Positions 29,405 through 38,442 of a stretch of DNA of 64,000 bases are shown in pieces (within the stretch, counting starts at the first letter, position 1; each line of letters starts with the position of its first letter). The position numbers were made by a program, and so were the translations under genes. Source of the DNA: Leptospira jelokensis (GTDB taxonomy: Bacteria > Spirochaetota > Leptospiria > Leptospirales > Leptospiraceae); assembly GCF_004769635.1 (NCBI RefSeq), contig NZ_RQGH01000026.1, positions 310,001 to 374,000 on the forward strand, written 5' to 3'. The notes beneath the pieces were generated by a model. The model saw nothing but the letters and a program-made list of their open reading frames with translations. It made no database searches and had not been told where the DNA came from.

Positions 29405-30328
29405 ATGGGACATGGCCACGATCATTCAAACCACGAATCGAAACATCATAACCATTCGCACCATCATAATTCCGCATCTAAAAACCTAGCGTGGGCATTT
29501 GTATTAAATTTATTTTTTTCTATTTTTGAATTACTCGGTGGGATTTATTCCAATAGCATTGCCATCATCTCCGATGCATTCCACGATTTTGGAGATGCCC
29601 TATCTCTTGCCTTTGTATGGTATTTACAAAAGGTTTCTACGAAACCGATTGATCGGCATTTTGATTATGGATACAAACGTTTTTCAATTTTAGGTGCTCT
29701 TATCATATCCGTTTTATTATCAGTTGGTTCAATTTTTATGATCATCGAATCCGTTAAACGATTCCTATCACCAATGGAATCGAAAGCGGATGTCATGTTT
29801 GCCCTTGCCATTGTTGGAGTAGTCGTAAATGGAATTGCCATGTCTCGATTGAAACATGGATCAAGTTTTTCCGAGAAGGCTGTCTTTTTACATTTTTTGG
29901 AGGATATATTAGGATGGATCGCCGTACTTGTGGGAAGTGTACTTATGTATTTTTGGGATGTACCTTGGATTGATCCGATGTTATCCTTAGGGATCGCCAT
30001 TTGGATTTTGTACAATGCCTATACCAATACCAAACAAGTGATGCGGATTTTTTTGCAAGCGGTTCCTGTTACACTCAATCGCAAAGAATTGATCCAAAAA
30101 TGGGAACAAATTAAAGGTGTAAAGTCAGTTCACGACATCAAAATTTGGAGTTTGGATGGAAATCAACATGTGTCCTCCCTTCATGTATTGATTGATCAGA
30201 AATTGAAACCAAACCAATACCAAAGTATCAAGGAACAAATCAGAAAGGTTGCAATTCAATTTGAAATTGTACACACGACGATAGAAATAGAAACGGATGA
30301 GGAAGTTTGTAACCTCCAATTATCTTGA
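29405..30328 (+). CDS. Cation diffusion facilitator (CzcD/ZitB-like)
   Basis: The 307-residue protein exports divalent metals such as Zn or Co by proton exchange. The first 22 residues are extremely His-rich (GHGHDHSNH and HHNHSHHH), a metal-catching tail. Six membrane segments follow, with the metal site HxxxD in SDAFHDFGD (segment 2) and HFLED (segment 5). A cytosolic C-terminal domain (residues about 215-300) ends with VHTTIEIETDEE, typical of the dimerising ferredoxin-like fold. The last nine bases overlap the tail of the converging GST gene. Metal specificity cannot be read off. Confidence 0.92.
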   Translation: MGHGHDHSNHESKHHNHSHHHNSASKNLAWAFVLNLFFSIFELLGGIYSNSIAIISDAFHDFGDALSLAFVWYLQKVSTKPIDRHFDYGYKRFSILGALIISVLLSVGSIFMIIESVKRFLSPMESKADVMFALAIVGVVVNGIAMSRLKHGSSFSEKAVFLHFLEDILGWIAVLVGSVLMYFWDVPWIDPMLSLGIAIWILYNAYTNTKQVMRIFLQAVPVTLNRKELIQKWEQIKGVKSVHDIKIWSLDGNQHVSSLHVLIDQKLKPNQYQSIKEQIRKVAIQFEIVHTTIEIETDEEVCNLQLS

Positions 30329-30922
30329 TTTCATTGGCAAATAATGTTTTTGATCCTGAATCCTTCGAATCCATTCTTTAATTTTTGGGTATTCTGATAA
30401 ATCAAATCCACCCTCATGGGCAACATGAGTATAAGCAAATAAACTAATGTCTGCTAGAGTCATCGAATCACCGACCAAATACGGTGTTTTTTCCAATTGG
30501 ATTTCCATTACCCGAAGGGCTTTATGACCCCCAGATTGTTTTGATTCATATTCCACTTTTCGATCAGCAGGAATTCCTAAGTAATGTTGGATGAATCTTG
30601 CAACAGCAATGTATGGCTCATGACTGTATTGTTCAAAAAACTGCCATTGTAAGACCTTGGCTCTTTCAAATGGATCATTAGGTATTAAATCACTACCTTC
30701 AGCCAAAAAATTCAAAATCGCATTTGATTCAGATAAAACCCTACCATCATCTAACACAAGGATGGGAATTTTCCCATTTGGATTTAATTTGAGAAATGAC
30801 TCGGTTTTCGTATCACCATTTTTGATATCCAATTCAATCCATTCATATGTTATCTTTAAAATAGAGGCAAGTAACTGTAATTTATAACAATTTCCCGATT
30901 GGCTATCACCGTAAATTTTCAT
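30320..30922 (-). CDS. Glutathione S-transferase family protein
   Basis: The 200-residue protein has an N-terminal thioredoxin-like half (MKIYGDSQSGNCYKLQLLA, NGKIPILVLDDGRVLSESNAIL, containing the cis-Pro and the ES glutathione motif) and an all-helical C-terminal half (YLVGDSMTLADISLFAYTHVA, the family's N-capping box). It probably conjugates or reduces an electrophilic compound. Start ATG has AGGAAAG upstream. It overlaps the end of the PhlG-like gene by 17 bases, so the two are one operon, probably controlled by the divergent TetR regulator. Confidence 0.88.
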   Translation of the reverse strand: MKIYGDSQSGNCYKLQLLASILKITYEWIELDIKNGDTKTESFLKLNPNGKIPILVLDDGRVLSESNAILNFLAEGSDLIPNDPFERAKVLQWQFFEQYSHEPYIAVARFIQHYLGIPADRKVEYESKQSGGHKALRVMEIQLEKTPYLVGDSMTLADISLFAYTHVAHEGGFDLSEYPKIKEWIRRIQDQKHYLPMKSR

Positions 30923-31562
30923 TTTCTTTCCTATAAAGATCAGGCAAAAATTTTTGGAACTGACCTACCTCTTCGATATTATGTTTGATCCAAGCATATC
31001 CATGTTTTTTGTCAAAGAATAGAAATTCAAAAATTGGTCTTAACAAACGGAAAGACAAACCCTTCCAACCAACAATAAGACAATTTTCATAAAATGTTCC
31101 TCGATCTGTTTGTTGGAAACGATATTCCATTCTTGCTAAAGGTAATAACCCGTACAGACGGGGGTTGTGAATGAATCCATCCTCATCCAATTTTTCAATT
31201 GGACTCGTTACATTGACTATGTATTTTTTTTGTCGGCCCAGGTATTCGACGATTCGTAGTACGGCACCAGGTCCGATCGAACCATCTTCTTTTCGTTTTT
31301 GGTAACTCACATGAACATGGTCTTCCGGATGCCATACATGGTATCGATTGTAATGTTTTCCATGGTATTCCATCTCTCCTTCTAAATTTTGAAACCACCA
31401 AACCAACATTTTAGGAACAACTCCTTCTAGAATTTCATGTCGGATCCAATACTTCACTCTCCCATCCGGTAAAATTTCTCTACCCGATTTGGCTGAATCT
31501 ACAGATTTACGGAGCCACTCAATTTCAAGTTTGGGCAACAATCCTAATTTGACTCGTTTCAC
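30906..31562 (-). CDS. PhlG-like (diacetylphloroglucinol hydrolase domain) protein
   Basis: The 218-residue protein resembles the PhlG/DAPG-hydrolase family: KYWIRHEILEGVVPKMLVWWF, then YNRYHVWHPEDHV, then a later conserved MEYRFQQTDRGTFYENCLIVG. In PhlG, two His and two Glu bind zinc; the candidate ligands here are the His and Glu in RHEILEG and the His in WHPEDH. Reaction and substrate are not known. The start is GTG at 31562, decided by a perfect GGAGG five bases upstream; the TTG at 31574 has no such site. Overlap with GST and an operator just upstream mark this as a regulated detoxification-type operon. Confidence 0.65.
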   Translation of the reverse strand: MKRVKLGLLPKLEIEWLRKSVDSAKSGREILPDGRVKYWIRHEILEGVVPKMLVWWFQNLEGEMEYHGKHYNRYHVWHPEDHVHVSYQKRKEDGSIGPGAVLRIVEYLGRQKKYIVNVTSPIEKLDEDGFIHNPRLYGLLPLARMEYRFQQTDRGTFYENCLIVGWKGLSFRLLRPIFEFLFFDKKHGYAWIKHNIEEVGQFQKFLPDLYRKENENLR

Positions 31563-31575
31563 AACGACCTCCAAT

Positions 31576-31625
31576 GTATAGTATTCACTATACCTACAAA
31601 ATCCATTGTAAAGTGAATACTATAC
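31576..31625. promoter_or_regulatory. Two inverted TetR-type operators in the divergent control region
   Basis: Site 1 (31576-31593) is GTATAGTATTCACTATAC, a near-perfect palindrome with arms GTATAG and CTATAC. Site 2 (31608-31625), read on the other strand, is GTATAGTATTCACTTTAC, identical at 17 of 18 positions. Centres are 32 bases apart, about three helical turns. They sit between the GST/PhlG-like operon and the divergent tetR gene, the classical position for a self-regulating TetR protein. Confidence 0.75.
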
Positions 31626-31689
31626 AAAAAATCAATCGAAAAAAATAGGCATTGGAAAAAAATGATAGATAACGAGTTAGAAAATATAC

Positions 31690-32340
31690 ATGAAACTTAC
31701 CTTAAAACTGCTACAAAATGAATTTGAAGCCTATCAAAACCCACGATCGGAGAAAGAAAAAGACATCGTGGATGCAGCAGAAGATGTTTTTGCAGAACAA
31801 GGATTCAGTGGTGCCACAACCGCAGAACTAGCAAAACAAGCAGGGGTTACAGAACGCACTTTGTTTAAATATTTCCCTACAAAAAATGATTTATACAAAC
31901 GAGTGTTATCTGGTTTGCTTTTTGAGACAATTTTACCTGGACATATGTCTGATTTAAAACTAAGACTCCAAACTTTGAATCCAAATTTTAAAGATTGGTA
32001 TACTGGGATCTTAAAAGCAAGGTATGATGCTGTTGCCAAGGAACCTCAAAAACTGAAACTCTTACTCGGGGCCCTTTTATTTTCCAAAGAATTTGCAGAG
32101 ATATTTGGCCAATTGTGGAAAATGAATTTGTATGATACTTCCTTGGAAGCCTTTCGATATTTTCAGGAAAAAGGTGATATTCGCAAAAACTTAGATCCAA
32201 ACCAAATCGTACGTGCATCGTTCAGTTTGGGTGCCAGTTTTTTGATTACTAAATTTGTATTAGCTCCCAAATTTCCGATCGAAGTAAATGCCGAAATCGA
32301 ATCTATATTCTCAATTTTTTACAAAGGCATCTCAAATTAA
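31690..32340 (+). CDS. TetR/AcrR family transcriptional regulator
   Basis: The 216-residue protein has the TetR DNA-binding domain: VDAAEDVFAEQGFSGATTAELAKQAGVTERTLFKYFPTKNDLY in pieces (residues about 25-65), with the recognition helix in TERTLFKYF. The C-terminal helical half is the ligand and dimer domain. It is divergent from the GST/PhlG-like operon across the paired palindromes and most likely represses that operon and itself. The inducer is unknown. Confidence 0.93.
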   Translation: MKLTLKLLQNEFEAYQNPRSEKEKDIVDAAEDVFAEQGFSGATTAELAKQAGVTERTLFKYFPTKNDLYKRVLSGLLFETILPGHMSDLKLRLQTLNPNFKDWYTGILKARYDAVAKEPQKLKLLLGALLFSKEFAEIFGQLWKMNLYDTSLEAFRYFQEKGDIRKNLDPNQIVRASFSLGASFLITKFVLAPKFPIEVNAEIESIFSIFYKGISN

Positions 32341-32361
32341 AAATGAATGGATCATCACTAA

Positions 32362-32381
32362 TGTTTCAATCCAATGAAACA
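32362..32381. promoter_or_regulatory. Inverted repeat upstream of the AraC-type gene
   Basis: TGTTTCA (32362-32368) and TGAAACA (32375-32381) form a perfect seven-base inverted repeat with a six-base centre, 23 bases before the GTG start. Its position suits an autoregulatory operator or a leader stem. This is positional inference only. Confidence 0.35.
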
Positions 32382-32404
32382 GGAAATAAAAAGGAAAATC
32401 TTTT

Positions 32405-33148
32405 GTGAAGTACGATCCAATCAACGATGGCATCCATAAAAAGTTTCATGCTGTTTCCTTCAAGGTAACCCAAGTACCGAACGAATTGCAATCCATTGTC
32501 CATTCTTACTGGGAAATGAAAACTGTTCAAATCTTAGAGGAAGATTTTATCCTTCATGTGATTCCGGATGCCTGTGTGAATGTACTTCTTAATTTGTTGG
32601 ATACAAAAATTGCCGCAGTCACGATGAGAAAAACGGAATATGTAACTCTCAACTTAGGTAAAACATTTCATTATACAGGGATTCAATTTTTGCCGGGAAT
32701 GTGGCAAGGGAATCCAAAAGAAATCGTTTCTGGATTTGTGGACCAAGCTTACATAGGAAACTTACCTCTTGTGGCTACGGCAAATCGTCTGACAAATTTA
32801 GAGTTTGAAAATTTTTCTGATATTTTTTCAGAACTTGTGCAAACATTAATAAAAGATGGAATCGTAAAGAAAAATGAATTAGTAAGTTTAATCTTAGAAA
32901 ATTTGGATGAGATTGAGTCGGTGGAAGATATGGCAGTATATGGAAACTTATCTCCTAGACAGTTACAACGAAAACTCAAAGAGGCAACAGGATTCTCTCC
33001 ACACGATTTTTTAAAAATATTAAGATTACAAAAGGCATTAAAAGGCCATTATCTCGATTTTTATACAGACCAATCTCACTTCATACACTCCTTTCGTAAA
33101 ATCACAGGTTACACACCAAAAGAATATTTCAAACACTTCGATGTCTGA
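32405..33148 (+). CDS. AraC family transcriptional regulator
   Basis: The 247-residue protein has an N-terminal sensing domain similar to those of small AraC proteins of the DUF6597 type (HSYWEMKT, GIQFLPGMW) and a C-terminal double helix-turn-helix (LSPRQLQRKLKEATGFSP, then SHFIHSFRKITGYTPKEYF). The start is GTG with AGGAAA eight bases upstream. A perfect seven-base inverted repeat (32362-32381) precedes it. The VOC-family gene follows in the same direction and may be its target or partner. Confidence 0.88.
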   Translation: MKYDPINDGIHKKFHAVSFKVTQVPNELQSIVHSYWEMKTVQILEEDFILHVIPDACVNVLLNLLDTKIAAVTMRKTEYVTLNLGKTFHYTGIQFLPGMWQGNPKEIVSGFVDQAYIGNLPLVATANRLTNLEFENFSDIFSELVQTLIKDGIVKKNELVSLILENLDEIESVEDMAVYGNLSPRQLQRKLKEATGFSPHDFLKILRLQKALKGHYLDFYTDQSHFIHSFRKITGYTPKEYFKHFDV

Positions 33149-33188
33149 TTTATACAATCCTAACTTTCAGTTTTGAAGTAGAGTCAAT

Positions 33189-33216
33189 CATCATGAAAAC
33201 AAATCCTTTCATGATG
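33189..33216 (+). promoter_or_regulatory. Inverted repeat abutting the ribosome-binding site of the VOC gene
   Basis: CATCATGAAA (33189-33198) and TTTCATGATG (33207-33216) form a ten-base perfect stem with an eight-base loop. The last G is the first base of the GGAGG ribosome-binding site (33216-33220) for the ATG at 33229. It could be a DNA operator or an RNA stem that limits ribosome access. Confidence 0.5.
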
Positions 33217-33228
33217 GAGGATAATGAT

Positions 33229-33609
33229 ATGACAAAAACAAATGCAATTGGTTGGTTTGATCTCTACGTGAATCAACTGGATAGAGCCACAAAATTTTAT
33301 GAAACGATATGCCAACAAACCTTAGAAGATCTAATCGACCCAACTGGTGAAACAAAAATGAAAGTTTTTTCTTCAGATATGGCTATTTATGGTTCTTCTG
33401 GTGCCCTTGTGGAATCAAAGTACCAAAAACCTGGATTAGGTGGTACTATGGTTTATTTTAGTGTTGAAGACTGTTTATTGGATGAAAAAAAATTAAAATC
33501 GTTTGGTGGAAAATTAATTCGGCAAAAGTTTTCAATCGGCAAGTTTGGATTTGTATCCATTTGTGAAGATTCTGAAGGAAACCAAATTGGACTCAGTTCT
33601 ATGAAATGA
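33229..33609 (+). CDS. VOC superfamily (glyoxalase/dioxygenase-fold) protein
   Basis: The 126-residue protein has the two-module betaalpha-betabetabeta fold: AIGWFDLYVNQLDRATKFYETI at the start and FVSICEDSEGNQIGLSS at the end, the latter carrying the Glu-type ligand position. The activity is unknown; relatives include lyases, dioxygenases and binding proteins. The start is ATG at 33229 because GGAGG lies eight bases upstream; the earlier in-frame ATG at 33193 lies inside the inverted repeat and lacks a ribosome-binding site. It follows the AraC-type regulator. Confidence 0.85.
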   Translation: MTKTNAIGWFDLYVNQLDRATKFYETICQQTLEDLIDPTGETKMKVFSSDMAIYGSSGALVESKYQKPGLGGTMVYFSVEDCLLDEKKLKSFGGKLIRQKFSIGKFGFVSICEDSEGNQIGLSSMK

Positions 33610-33665
33610 GTACAATAGGATCCTTAAATTTAAAAATCATTTAGACTAAGATTTTTTTATTAGAA

Positions 33666-34802
33666 TCATTCCATTGATTTTGATTGCCGACGGTTACATT
33701 CTTTTGGTGAAACAGTTTGGCAGTTTTTTTTTCGTGGAACTAGTAACACCACTTTTCCTTTGGTTAACAGTTCGTTTGCAACCTCGTCCACCCCAAACTC
33801 ATTCCCTAAATAAAAATCCACCCTTCCTTCTCCTTGGATGGCGTTCCCTCGATCATGAACAAATGCCAGATGGTCATGATATGTCTGTTTGGTGGAAGGA
33901 AAACTCAAAAGGACTGGAAATCCAAGTGGGATTTGTTTGTCCATAGCCACCGATCGTCCCTCTACAAGCCGTATGCCACCACTTCCCATTGGTCCGATGG
34001 GAAACGAACTGGATTTACGATTGTTAATTTTTTCTTTTTCAAAAAAGATATACCTTGGATTTTTCCAAATGGCGTCTGTTACTTCTTTTGGTTTGGTTTC
34101 CATACAATTCGTAAGATGGTATGGCTTCAAACTTGGACAAACACCAGTTAAATGAACAGATGGGCTGACATAATCCAACCCATTGTCAGAAGAATAATTG
34201 ATCCGAAAGACTTCCTTTGTTTCCGTTTGTACGATCGCTGATCCTTCCAATTGCGCCAAGTGGAGATCCGTCAAACGAAGGAAAACGATTGCTTGCGAAT
34301 GGGATTTCCAATGGGATTCTTCTTTCCAATACTCTCGTGGAAAGGAGACAACTTTTGCGTCTACGTTTCCTCGTTTGGGTGGGACAAGTGCCGGGTGAGC
34401 ATAGTGCCCTTCTGGTTTGGTTTTTCCTTGGACCCGCACTTCATAATACCCAGTGATCAGTGGGAGATCATTCCCTATTTTTAATTCCACTTCTTGGAAA
34501 AGTTTTTTCACTTCAGTGAGGAGTTCCGCAGTCTCATAGAGGTGGATTTGTTTTTGAATCTTTTGCAGAGGGTGTAAAATTTCATTCGGTGAATATGTTT
34601 CCCCGCGGAACAAAAACTTTGTATCTTGTGGGAGTTTTTGTAAGTAGAGGATGGACTCTTGGATGGCGATTTGTAAGCTGAAAAGCTTTGGATCCCGCAA
34701 TTTTTGAGACGGTATGACTTTCTTTGGGTTGGCACCCAATCCCTGGATGCAAATCAATAGAACAGGGAAAAACCAAAACAAAGCATAAACCAATTGTTTC
34801 AT
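33666..34802 (-). CDS. MltA-like lytic murein transglycosylase
   Basis: The 378-residue protein starts with a signal peptide (MKQLVYALFWFFPVLL), start chosen from AAGGGG five bases upstream. The later half matches MltA and the 3D domain: NPRYIFFEK, GPMGSGGIRLVEGRSVAMD, IPLGFPVLL, then VHDRGNAIQGEGRVDFYLG with the catalytic Asp kept in HDRGNAI. MltA cleaves glycan strands to 1,6-anhydromuropeptides in the periplasm. The protein is not obviously lipidated, unlike E. coli MltA. It is divergent from rpmH. Confidence 0.88.
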   Translation of the reverse strand: MKQLVYALFWFFPVLLICIQGLGANPKKVIPSQKLRDPKLFSLQIAIQESILYLQKLPQDTKFLFRGETYSPNEILHPLQKIQKQIHLYETAELLTEVKKLFQEVELKIGNDLPLITGYYEVRVQGKTKPEGHYAHPALVPPKRGNVDAKVVSFPREYWKEESHWKSHSQAIVFLRLTDLHLAQLEGSAIVQTETKEVFRINYSSDNGLDYVSPSVHLTGVCPSLKPYHLTNCMETKPKEVTDAIWKNPRYIFFEKEKINNRKSSSFPIGPMGSGGIRLVEGRSVAMDKQIPLGFPVLLSFPSTKQTYHDHLAFVHDRGNAIQGEGRVDFYLGNEFGVDEVANELLTKGKVVLLVPRKKNCQTVSPKECNRRQSKSME

Positions 34803-35014
34803 TGTTTCCCCTTCCGTTGTAACCATCGACAAGGGAAGGTGGGAAAGCAAGAAGGGTTTTGCCTGGAAGGAACTGATGGAATGGGTCTTATGTCACATAA
34901 GATCTCTGCTGTCCAATCATTTTTCCCAATTCCCCTTGACTTCCATGAGGGTACCAAAAACCTTTCAAAAGACCTCATATTTTTGCGATCATATATAGAT
35001 AAATTAGGTGTTTC

Positions 35015-35176
35015 ATGAAACGTACATTCCAACCGAGTAAAATTAAACGCGTGAGAACTCACGGATTCCGAGCCAGAATGGCTACCCCAGGCGGAAGAAA
35101 TGTGATAGCTTCTAGAAGAAGAAAGGGACGTTATAAATTGACTGTTTCCGACGAAAAAATCGGGAGAAAGTTCTAA
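35015..35176 (+). CDS. rpmH: 50S ribosomal protein L34
   Basis: This 53-residue basic protein reads [12 protein letters not shown] at the start, [14 protein letters not shown] in the middle and [12 protein letters not shown] at the end, which is L34 almost in its entirety (the usual length is 44-50, here with a short extra tail). It binds 23S rRNA in the large subunit. TAGGTG upstream of the ATG is the ribosome-binding site. It opens the rpmH-rnpA-yidD-yidC-jag-mnmE cluster. Confidence 0.98.
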   Translation: MKRTFQPSKIKRVRTHGFRARMATPGGRNVIASRRRKGRYKLTVSDEKIGRKF

Positions 35177-35247
35177 TTTAGGAGCTTCCTTCGGAGACCC
35201 TTCGCGACCAAACTAGGATCCAGGAACTCTTTCGTCAGAATCGAAAA

Positions 35248-35508
35248 ATGGGCAAGCCTCCACTTCGTTGGCTTGTTCGGAAAAACGGCCAACCTTTTGC
35301 CAGTTTTTTATTTTGCCCCGATAAAACTCACAAAACTGCCGTTCTACGCAACCGTTCGAAACGAATTCTAAGAGAGTTGGTTCGGAAAAATCTTTCTCTG
35401 ATCCCAGTAGGATTCGATTGTGCGCTACTTGTGCAGGTTGGATTTGCGAAATTATCTAAGGAAGACCGAGAGGTTTTATTCCTTTCGGCACTAAAACAAT
35501 TCCCATGA
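35248..35508 (+). CDS. rnpA: Ribonuclease P protein component (start uncertain)
   Basis: RnpA is the protein part of RNase P, which trims tRNA 5' ends. The 86-residue product from the ATG at 35248 has the RNR signature as [18 protein letters not shown], and the [16 protein letters not shown] strand. It is short for the family (usually 105-120). The reading frame is open back to a TAG at 35179. The upstream codons (TLRDQTRIQELFRQNRK) look like the normal RnpA N-terminus, yet contain no ATG, GTG, TTG or CTG. The good ribosome-binding site AGGAG (35180-35184) is at the beginning of that extension, while the ATG at 35248 has none. Position between rpmH and yidD confirms identity. Confidence 0.9.
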   Translation: MGKPPLRWLVRKNGQPFASFLFCPDKTHKTAVLRNRSKRILRELVRKNLSLIPVGFDCALLVQVGFAKLSKEDREVLFLSALKQFP

Positions 35509-35732
35509 ATCGGCTGTTTTTGTTTCTTATTTTCCTCTACAAAAAACTGCTCTCTCCCCTATTACCTCCGTCATGTCGATTCACTCCTAGCTGTTCTGAA
35601 TACGCCAAACAAGCGTTTGAAACCTATCCTTGGTACAAAGCGTTTGTTTTAAGTATCATTCGAATTTCAAAATGCCACCCCTATCATGAAGGTGGGCATG
35701 ACCCTTTACCGAAATCTTATAACAAGAGTTAA
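35505..35732 (+). CDS. yidD: Membrane protein insertion efficiency factor YidD
   Basis: The 75-residue protein has the YidD signature: [23 protein letters not shown] near residues 13-33, then [24 protein letters not shown]. It is thought to help YidC insert membrane proteins, via an amphipathic N-terminal helix. The ATG overlaps the rnpA stop (ATGA), which indicates coupled translation. Confidence 0.96.
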   Translation: MNRLFLFLIFLYKKLLSPLLPPSCRFTPSCSEYAKQAFETYPWYKAFVLSIIRISKCHPYHEGGHDPLPKSYNKS

Positions 35733-35735
35733 ATT

Positions 35736-37682
35736 ATGCAAAACGATTCCACTAACAGACAAGGTCGCTTATTCCTCGCTTTATTTTTAAGTTTAGCAGT
35801 ATGGATGGGGATCAATTATATCTTTTTTCCACCACAACCTCCAAAACCAAAAGCAGTTGATGAGGCCTCAAAAACAGAAGGCACAGAAAAGGAAAAAACA
35901 ACCGCTGATCCAAAAGCTGAGATCAAAAAAGTAACAACTGAATCGGCAAAATTAAATCCAGTCAAACCAGAAGACATTAAAACTTTTTCCTTAAAAACCG
36001 ATTCGTTTTTAGTTCGGTTTTCGAGTATGGGTGGAAGGATCACTGAATATTATATCAAAGATCATAAAGAACCAGATGGTTCTGAATTTGTGATCGCAAA
36101 AGACCCTAAGTTCCAAATTGATTTTGATGGCCAAACAGAAAAAGCGGTAGAACTTACAAGAGGGCAAGGGTTTGACTTCAACATCATTGAAGACAAAGAC
36201 ACGATCCCTTTTTCTGCTTATAACTTAGTGAACTTTAGCTCTAGTTACAATGCTGATACAAAAACTGTGATCTTCGAAGCACCATCCCTCGATGGTAAAT
36301 TCACGATCCAGAAAAAATTCCAATTTTTCCCTTCTGAAAATTATTTTAAATTCCACTTAACACTGAAAAATCGAACAGGTGAAACGATCCACATTTCTCC
36401 CACGAAGTCAGATGTTTACTTTCGTTCCTTTAGTTCCCTTGGACCAATCTTAAAGAAAAAAGAAGACTTTAACGACCGAGACAATGCTCACTACTTCCGT
36501 TACTACTATCTAGATGGAAGTTTTAAAGACCATATCGATGGAACCACTACCCAAGGTTTCTTTGACAATTTATTTGGATCGAACGAAGGAAAAGACACTC
36601 GTTACGAAATCAAAAAAGGTTCAAATGACAAAGTTGACTTTGTTGGGACAGGGAGTCGTTATTTCATTGGTGTGATCGATCCACTCGATGACAAACCAGC
36701 AGGGGTTCTCCTGGATAACCGAAAAGGCAATGAAACTGGAGTCCTCCTTGTTTATGACAATTGGAAACTTGGCCCCGGCGAAGAAGTGAACTTAGATTAT
36801 GCGGCTTACGTGGGAGTTCGGGAACTTGATGGAACGGCTTTCCGTGATAGCAAACTCGATCCAAAAATCAACAAAGACTCTGTATTTGCGGGACTCAGTG
36901 AATCTCTGGATAAATCATTCAACCAAGGGATCACAACTCCTCTTCGCAATGGGATTGTTTGGATTTTAAAGAAAATTTATTTAGTGATACCTAACTACGG
37001 TTGGGCGATTGTTATCTTTGCCATTCTATTCAAATTAGCATTTTATCCGCTTAACAAAAAACAAGCGGAGTCGATGAAAAAAATGCAAGAGTTATCTCCG
37101 CAAATCAAACTCATCAATGAGAAGTATGCGGATGATCCAAAACTCAAACAAGAAAAAACAATCGAACTCTATAAAAAGAATGGAACCAATCCTATGGCGG
37201 GTTGCCTTCCTATGCTCATCCAAATTCCAATTTTTATCGCTCTTTATACGGCATTCTCGGATACCGTTGACCTTTGGAATTCCCCTTTCCTTTGGATCAA
37301 AGACCTAAGTGAACCAGATACTGTATTCACAACACCGAAATTAGCTTTCATCGGTGCTCTTGCCATCAACATCCTCCCACTCATCATGGTAGCGACACAA
37401 GTGGTCCAATCCAAAATGACAACAGTGTCCACAGATCCAAACCAAAAGATGATGATGTACATGATGCCTGTCATCATGTTATACTTCTTTTGGTCAATGC
37501 CTGCAGGGGTTACCATGTATTGGACAATGCAAAACATTTTGTCTATCGCACAACAAGTGTATACCAACAAGTTTGGTAAGTCTGATGACAAAAAACCGAC
37601 AAACGGTGGACCGGCTCCTGCGAACAACGCACAAGCAGTAGCAAGACCTGGTTTTAGAAACCAAAACAAAAAGAAGAAATGA
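35736..37682 (+). CDS. yidC: Membrane protein insertase YidC
   Basis: The 648-residue insertase has a first membrane segment (about 9-27), a Pro/Lys-rich spacer ([18 protein letters not shown]), a large periplasmic beta-sandwich domain (about 80-390) and the conserved five-segment core (from [15 protein letters not shown] onward), including the polar groove residues around [20 protein letters not shown]. The C-terminal tail is basic (RNQNKKKK), as expected for ribosome contact. It begins three bases after yidD. Confidence 0.97.
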   Translation: MQNDSTNRQGRLFLALFLSLAVWMGINYIFFPPQPPKPKAVDEASKTEGTEKEKTTADPKAEIKKVTTESAKLNPVKPEDIKTFSLKTDSFLVRFSSMGGRITEYYIKDHKEPDGSEFVIAKDPKFQIDFDGQTEKAVELTRGQGFDFNIIEDKDTIPFSAYNLVNFSSSYNADTKTVIFEAPSLDGKFTIQKKFQFFPSENYFKFHLTLKNRTGETIHISPTKSDVYFRSFSSLGPILKKKEDFNDRDNAHYFRYYYLDGSFKDHIDGTTTQGFFDNLFGSNEGKDTRYEIKKGSNDKVDFVGTGSRYFIGVIDPLDDKPAGVLLDNRKGNETGVLLVYDNWKLGPGEEVNLDYAAYVGVRELDGTAFRDSKLDPKINKDSVFAGLSESLDKSFNQGITTPLRNGIVWILKKIYLVIPNYGWAIVIFAILFKLAFYPLNKKQAESMKKMQELSPQIKLINEKYADDPKLKQEKTIELYKKNGTNPMAGCLPMLIQIPIFIALYTAFSDTVDLWNSPFLWIKDLSEPDTVFTTPKLAFIGALAINILPLIMVATQVVQSKMTTVSTDPNQKMMMYMMPVIMLYFFWSMPAGVTMYWTMQNILSIAQQVYTNKFGKSDDKKPTNGGPAPANNAQAVARPGFRNQNKKKK

Positions 37683-37710
37683 AATCATTGTTTAACAAGG
37701 AAGATCACAG

Positions 37711-38442
37711 ATGAATAATTACATTTTCGAAGCCGAAGGAAAAACGAAAGGGGAAGCAGAAGATTACACTCTCGAAACCCTTCGTCTCCAAGCAGGCGAT
37801 TTACGTTTCGAAGTAGTTGATTCCGGAAAGTCAGGCTTTTTAGGAATCACACAAAAAAAACCTGCCGTTGTACGCGCGTTTGTTGCAAACACGGACATCC
37901 CATCAGAAAAAATCATTCATGGGGTGATCATCACCATTTTGAAAAAAATGGGAATCCCAGCTGAAGTTGTGGGTATGGGTGATGTAGACGGAAAAATTTA
38001 TGTGGAACTAACCAGTAAAGAATCGGGACTCATCATTGGAAAACGTGGAGGCACTTTGGATTCACTCCAGTTCCTGCTCAATCTTATGGTGGATCCAAAA
38101 ATCCGTCACAATCGTAAAATTGTTCTGGATATCGAATCATACCGCGACAAACGCGAGTTATCGCTAATCCGCTTGGCAAAATCAGTAGCTGCTTCTGTGA
38201 TTAAATCAGGAAGATCAAAACTACTTGATCCAATGAATCCTTTTGAAAGAAGGATTGTCCACATGGCAATCCAAGAAGACGAAAGGGTTTTCACAAGATC
38301 TGAAGGAAACGGAACTTTCAAACGTGTTCGTGTGATCTCTGCGAAAGAAAAACACAAATACAAAGACTTAGAAGATCCGTCAAAAAAAGGTTTACCTGTT
38401 GAAGATTTTGCAGATGGAGTAGACCAAGAAGATCTTGATTGA
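37711..38442 (+). CDS. jag: Jag/KhpB-type RNA-binding protein
   Basis: The 243-residue protein has a Jag-N domain (residues 1-50, [28 protein letters not shown]), a KH domain ([20 protein letters not shown]) and an R3H domain ([19 protein letters not shown]). A short acidic tail follows. It binds RNA and in other bacteria affects cell elongation. Its place between yidC and mnmE is the conserved one. The mnmE start lies inside its last eight bases. Confidence 0.95.
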   Translation: MNNYIFEAEGKTKGEAEDYTLETLRLQAGDLRFEVVDSGKSGFLGITQKKPAVVRAFVANTDIPSEKIIHGVIITILKKMGIPAEVVGMGDVDGKIYVELTSKESGLIIGKRGGTLDSLQFLLNLMVDPKIRHNRKIVLDIESYRDKRELSLIRLAKSVAASVIKSGRSKLLDPMNPFERRIVHMAIQEDERVFTRSEGNGTFKRVRVISAKEKHKYKDLEDPSKKGLPVEDFADGVDQEDLD

